The position numbers and the translations under genes are program-made. 64,000 bases of DNA, taken from positions 64,501 to 128,500 of the forward strand of contig CAJXJR010000002.1 of assembly GCA_913055155.1 (NCBI GenBank), in the 5' to 3' direction. Below the pieces are notes generated by a model. The model was not told the origin of the DNA, made no database searches, and saw only the letters and a list, made by a program, of their open reading frames with translations. The stretch is from an uncultured Erythrobacter sp. (lineage in GTDB: Bacteria > Pseudomonadota > Alphaproteobacteria > Sphingomonadales > Sphingomonadaceae). Below, one piece after another: positions 62,359 through 64,000 of the stretch; positions within the stretch are counted from its first letter, which is position 1, and each line of letters opens with the position of its first letter.

Positions 62359-62753
62359 GCGTCGGGCGTCCAGGCTTCGTAGTCGCCGGTGGCCGCCGCC
62401 CGCTTGCCGCCCCGCTCCAGCGCGCCTGCGGGCAGGTAGCGCTTTGCCGTGCCGGTGGCATTCGGCGTGTAGTCGACTTCCCAGATCTTGGGCGGCGCGA
62501 GGTGGCTTTCGGGAAGCTCGTCATACGAGTGATGCAGCCAGCCATGCCATTCGCTGGGCACGCGGCTGGCATCGTTGGAGCCTTCGTAGATCACCCAGCG
62601 GCGTTCCTGCTGGCCTTCTTTCACGTTCTTCGAGCGGTAATACTTGTTGCCCTGCGCATCGGTGCCGACATGCTCGCCGTTGCGCGCCGACCACAAGGAA
62701 GTGCCGATGGTGGCGCCGTCCCACCAGGTGAAGAGCTTGAGAAGGAAGTTCAT
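62355..62753 (-). CDS. Complex I 17.2-kDa (NDUFA12-like) accessory subunit
   Basis: This 132-aa protein matches the NDUFA12/B17.2 family: FTWWDGATIGTSLWSARNGEHVGTDAQGNKYYRSK, RRWVIYEG, ASRVPSEWHGWLHHSYDELP, and the C-terminal PPKIWEVDY. Alphaproteobacteria are the main bacteria that encode it, which supports the taxonomic call. Its stop overlaps the DUF2155 gene start. It associates with NADH dehydrogenase. Confidence 0.95.
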   Translation of the reverse strand: MNFLLKLFTWWDGATIGTSLWSARNGEHVGTDAQGNKYYRSKNVKEGQQERRWVIYEGSNDASRVPSEWHGWLHHSYDELPESHLAPPKIWEVDYTPNATGTAKRYLPAGALERGGKRAAATGDYEAWTPDA

Positions 62754-62911
62754 GAGCGCGCCATTAGCGCCTCCCGCGCTTTACGCCAATAGGTTTGCTC
62801 TGGATCGGGCTGCGACCAGCAGGCCGCAAGCGCGAACGCGCGCCGGCCGGTCAGGCCGCCCCCTCGGAAGCGATCGCGCAGCGATCTGCCGTGAGAGCGA
62901 AAGACAGACAA

Positions 62912-63415
62912 TCACCACTCCACAAGATCGCCCGGCCCGATCCCCAGCTCTTCGGCGCGGCCCCGGTTCAGTTCCAGCACGCCGATGGCGAGGCCATCCG
63001 AATAGACGCTGGTTTCGTTGTAAGGCACGCCTTCGGCGATGTTCAGGATGCGATTGTCGGTGCCGATGAAGATGATGTCGAGCGGCAGCACGGTGTTGCG
63101 CATCCAGAAACCCAGCGACTCCGGCGGGTCGTAGGGGAAGATCATCCCCTCGTCCGGCCCCATTTCGGTGCGGAACATCAGGCCGCGGGCCTGTTCGCGC
63201 GGGCTGGCGGCGACTTCGGCCATGAACACGTGGGTGCCCGCGTCGGTAGTGACGGTTACCGGAATGATTTCCAGTCCCGATTCGGGATGGACGGAGGGCG
63301 CGGCGCTGGTCGGCTCGGGAACCTGCTCCGCCTGCGGCGAACAGGCGGCCAGTGCGGCAGCAGCCATCGTGGCAAGGGCGCCCAGCATCTTGTGCGAGCC
63401 AATCATGCGTTCCAT
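62912..63415 (-). CDS. DUF192 lipoprotein/exported protein
   Basis: This 167-aa protein has a lipobox-like LAAC near residue 24 and a DUF192 domain: VFMAEVAASPREQARGLMFRTEMGPDEGMIFPY, SLGFWMRNTVLPLDIIFIG and VLELNRGRAEELGIGPGDLV. The domain is small and widespread; the function is unknown. Its start overlaps the 3' end of recX by 13 bp. Confidence 0.93.
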   Translation of the reverse strand: MERMIGSHKMLGALATMAAAALAACSPQAEQVPEPTSAAPSVHPESGLEIIPVTVTTDAGTHVFMAEVAASPREQARGLMFRTEMGPDEGMIFPYDPPESLGFWMRNTVLPLDIIFIGTDNRILNIAEGVPYNETSVYSDGLAIGVLELNRGRAEELGIGPGDLVEW

Positions 63416-63984
63416 CCTCCGGTTTCCTCGCGGGCTTCCTCGGCCCAGTCCTGCGCTGCTGCCTCGTCAACTGCATCCAGCACGGCCAGCACGTGATCGA
63501 ACGTGTGGCCTGCCCGCAGCATGGCTGCAATCTGTTTCTCGCGCTTTTCCCGGTCCGGCGGACTGGCGGCGAAGGGGCCGAAGCCGCGTTTGCGCGCCAG
63601 GTGCAGCGCGGCGTTGCGCGCGGTGTATTCCTCCGGCGCGACTTCAGCGGCCACGCTTTCGCCGATGCCCGCCTGGCCCAGCGCCTGTTTCACCCGCCTG
63701 CCGCCATAGCCGCGCCGCAGCAGGTCGTTCGCCTTGGCCCGCGCATAGACCGCATCGTCGACATAGCCTTTTTCGACATAGCGCGAGACCATGGCGGCAA
63801 CGTCCGGCTCGTCCTCACCGTCCCATCCACGCTCGCGCAACTTGCGCTTCAGGTAGCTCTCCAGCTTGGCCGCGCTGGTGGCAAAACGCGCGACATAGGC
63901 CAGCGCCATGTCCTCGAACGACGCCTTGTCGAGCGGCTTTTTCCGCCTTTCGCCGCGCTTTCGCACTTGTGAATTGCCCTCCAT
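63403..63984 (-). CDS. recX: Regulatory protein RecX
   Basis: RecX inhibits RecA filaments. This 193-aa protein has ALAYVARFATSAAKLESYLKRKLRERG, VEKGYVDDAVYARAKANDLLRRGYGGRRVKQALGQAG and a C-terminal helical repeat, matching the three-helix RecX modules. The N-terminus is basic (RKRGERRKKPLDKAS). The gene is complete, with the ATG at 63984. No recA is within the window. Confidence 0.9.
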   Translation of the reverse strand: MEGNSQVRKRGERRKKPLDKASFEDMALAYVARFATSAAKLESYLKRKLRERGWDGEDEPDVAAMVSRYVEKGYVDDAVYARAKANDLLRRGYGGRRVKQALGQAGIGESVAAEVAPEEYTARNAALHLARKRGFGPFAASPPDREKREKQIAAMLRAGHTFDHVLAVLDAVDEAAAQDWAEEAREETGGWNA

Positions 63985-64000
63985 TGGCCTTATTCGTGCC

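Overview
The window is GC-rich DNA from an alphaproteobacterium, most likely a sphingomonad (Erythrobacteraceae or Novosphingobium type). The signs are a TonB-receptor and quinoprotein catabolic repertoire, a LigM-type O-demethylase, lignostilbene-dioxygenase-like enzymes, a Thermus-type isocitrate dehydrogenase, and a conserved aat/DUF2155/17.2-kDa complex I subunit group. The genus is inferred from gene content only. There is no rRNA, CRISPR array, transposase, integrase or phage gene. There is one tRNA (Trp).

Layout. (1) 1-5.7 kb is the end of a VirB-type secretion operon (virB4, virB6, virB9, virB10, virB11), with no virB8 in its usual place. (2) 5.8-9.8 kb holds ppk1-ppx (polyphosphate synthesis and hydrolysis) and a small basic protein. 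(3) 9.9-20.8 kb is a first catabolic block: an NTF2-like protein divergent from a carotenoid-oxygenase-family enzyme, a DksA-type zinc-finger protein, an esterase, a zinc alcohol dehydrogenase, an aldehyde dehydrogenase, a TonB receptor, an NTF2-like lipoprotein and a quinohemoprotein dehydrogenase. (4) 21.4-42.6 kb is the core block. Four divergent operon pairs each have one palindrome, TAAC-N4-GTTA, between them, and a MarR regulator sits beside one palindrome. The genes encode a second quinohemoprotein alcohol dehydrogenase, an aldehyde dehydrogenase, an NmrA-like reductase, a tannase/feruloyl-esterase-family hydrolase, a 4-cresol dehydrogenase/eugenol hydroxylase-type flavocytochrome, an aromatic-acid MFS importer, a second lignostilbene-dioxygenase-like enzyme, an SDR, a DUF3237 protein, a core-MetE-like protein and many NTF2-fold proteins. 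(5) 42.6-50.8 kb is an IclR-linked C1 module: a hydrolase and LigM-type O-demethylase on one side, and metF, folD, a Baeyer-Villiger-type monooxygenase and a CinA-like protein on the other. A near-identical 15-bp element lies at iclR and at the divergent hydrolase/metF promoter. (6) 51-64 kb is housekeeping: rplK-rplA, a CAAX protease, a PspA-like protein, icd with a divergent LysR regulator, secE-nusG, an AGCS symporter, tRNA-Trp, aat, the complex I accessory subunit, a DUF192 protein and recX.

Working model (inference). Blocks 3-5 form a catabolic island for methoxylated phenolic compounds, plausibly lignin-, lignan- or stilbene-type dimers. The importer and TonB receptor bring substrate in. 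The flavocytochrome and quinoproteins oxidise benzylic or alcohol positions. NTF2-fold proteins may act as cofactor-free lyases that make a stilbene-type alkene. The dioxygenases cleave that alkene to aromatic aldehydes, and aldehyde dehydrogenases make acids. LigM moves O-methyl groups to tetrahydrofolate, and MetF and FolD recycle the C1 unit. No ring-cleavage genes are present, so the pathway must finish elsewhere. The least explained parts are the nine NTF2-like proteins, including two internally duplicated paralogues of which one is exported, and the shared palindrome that ties the core block together.
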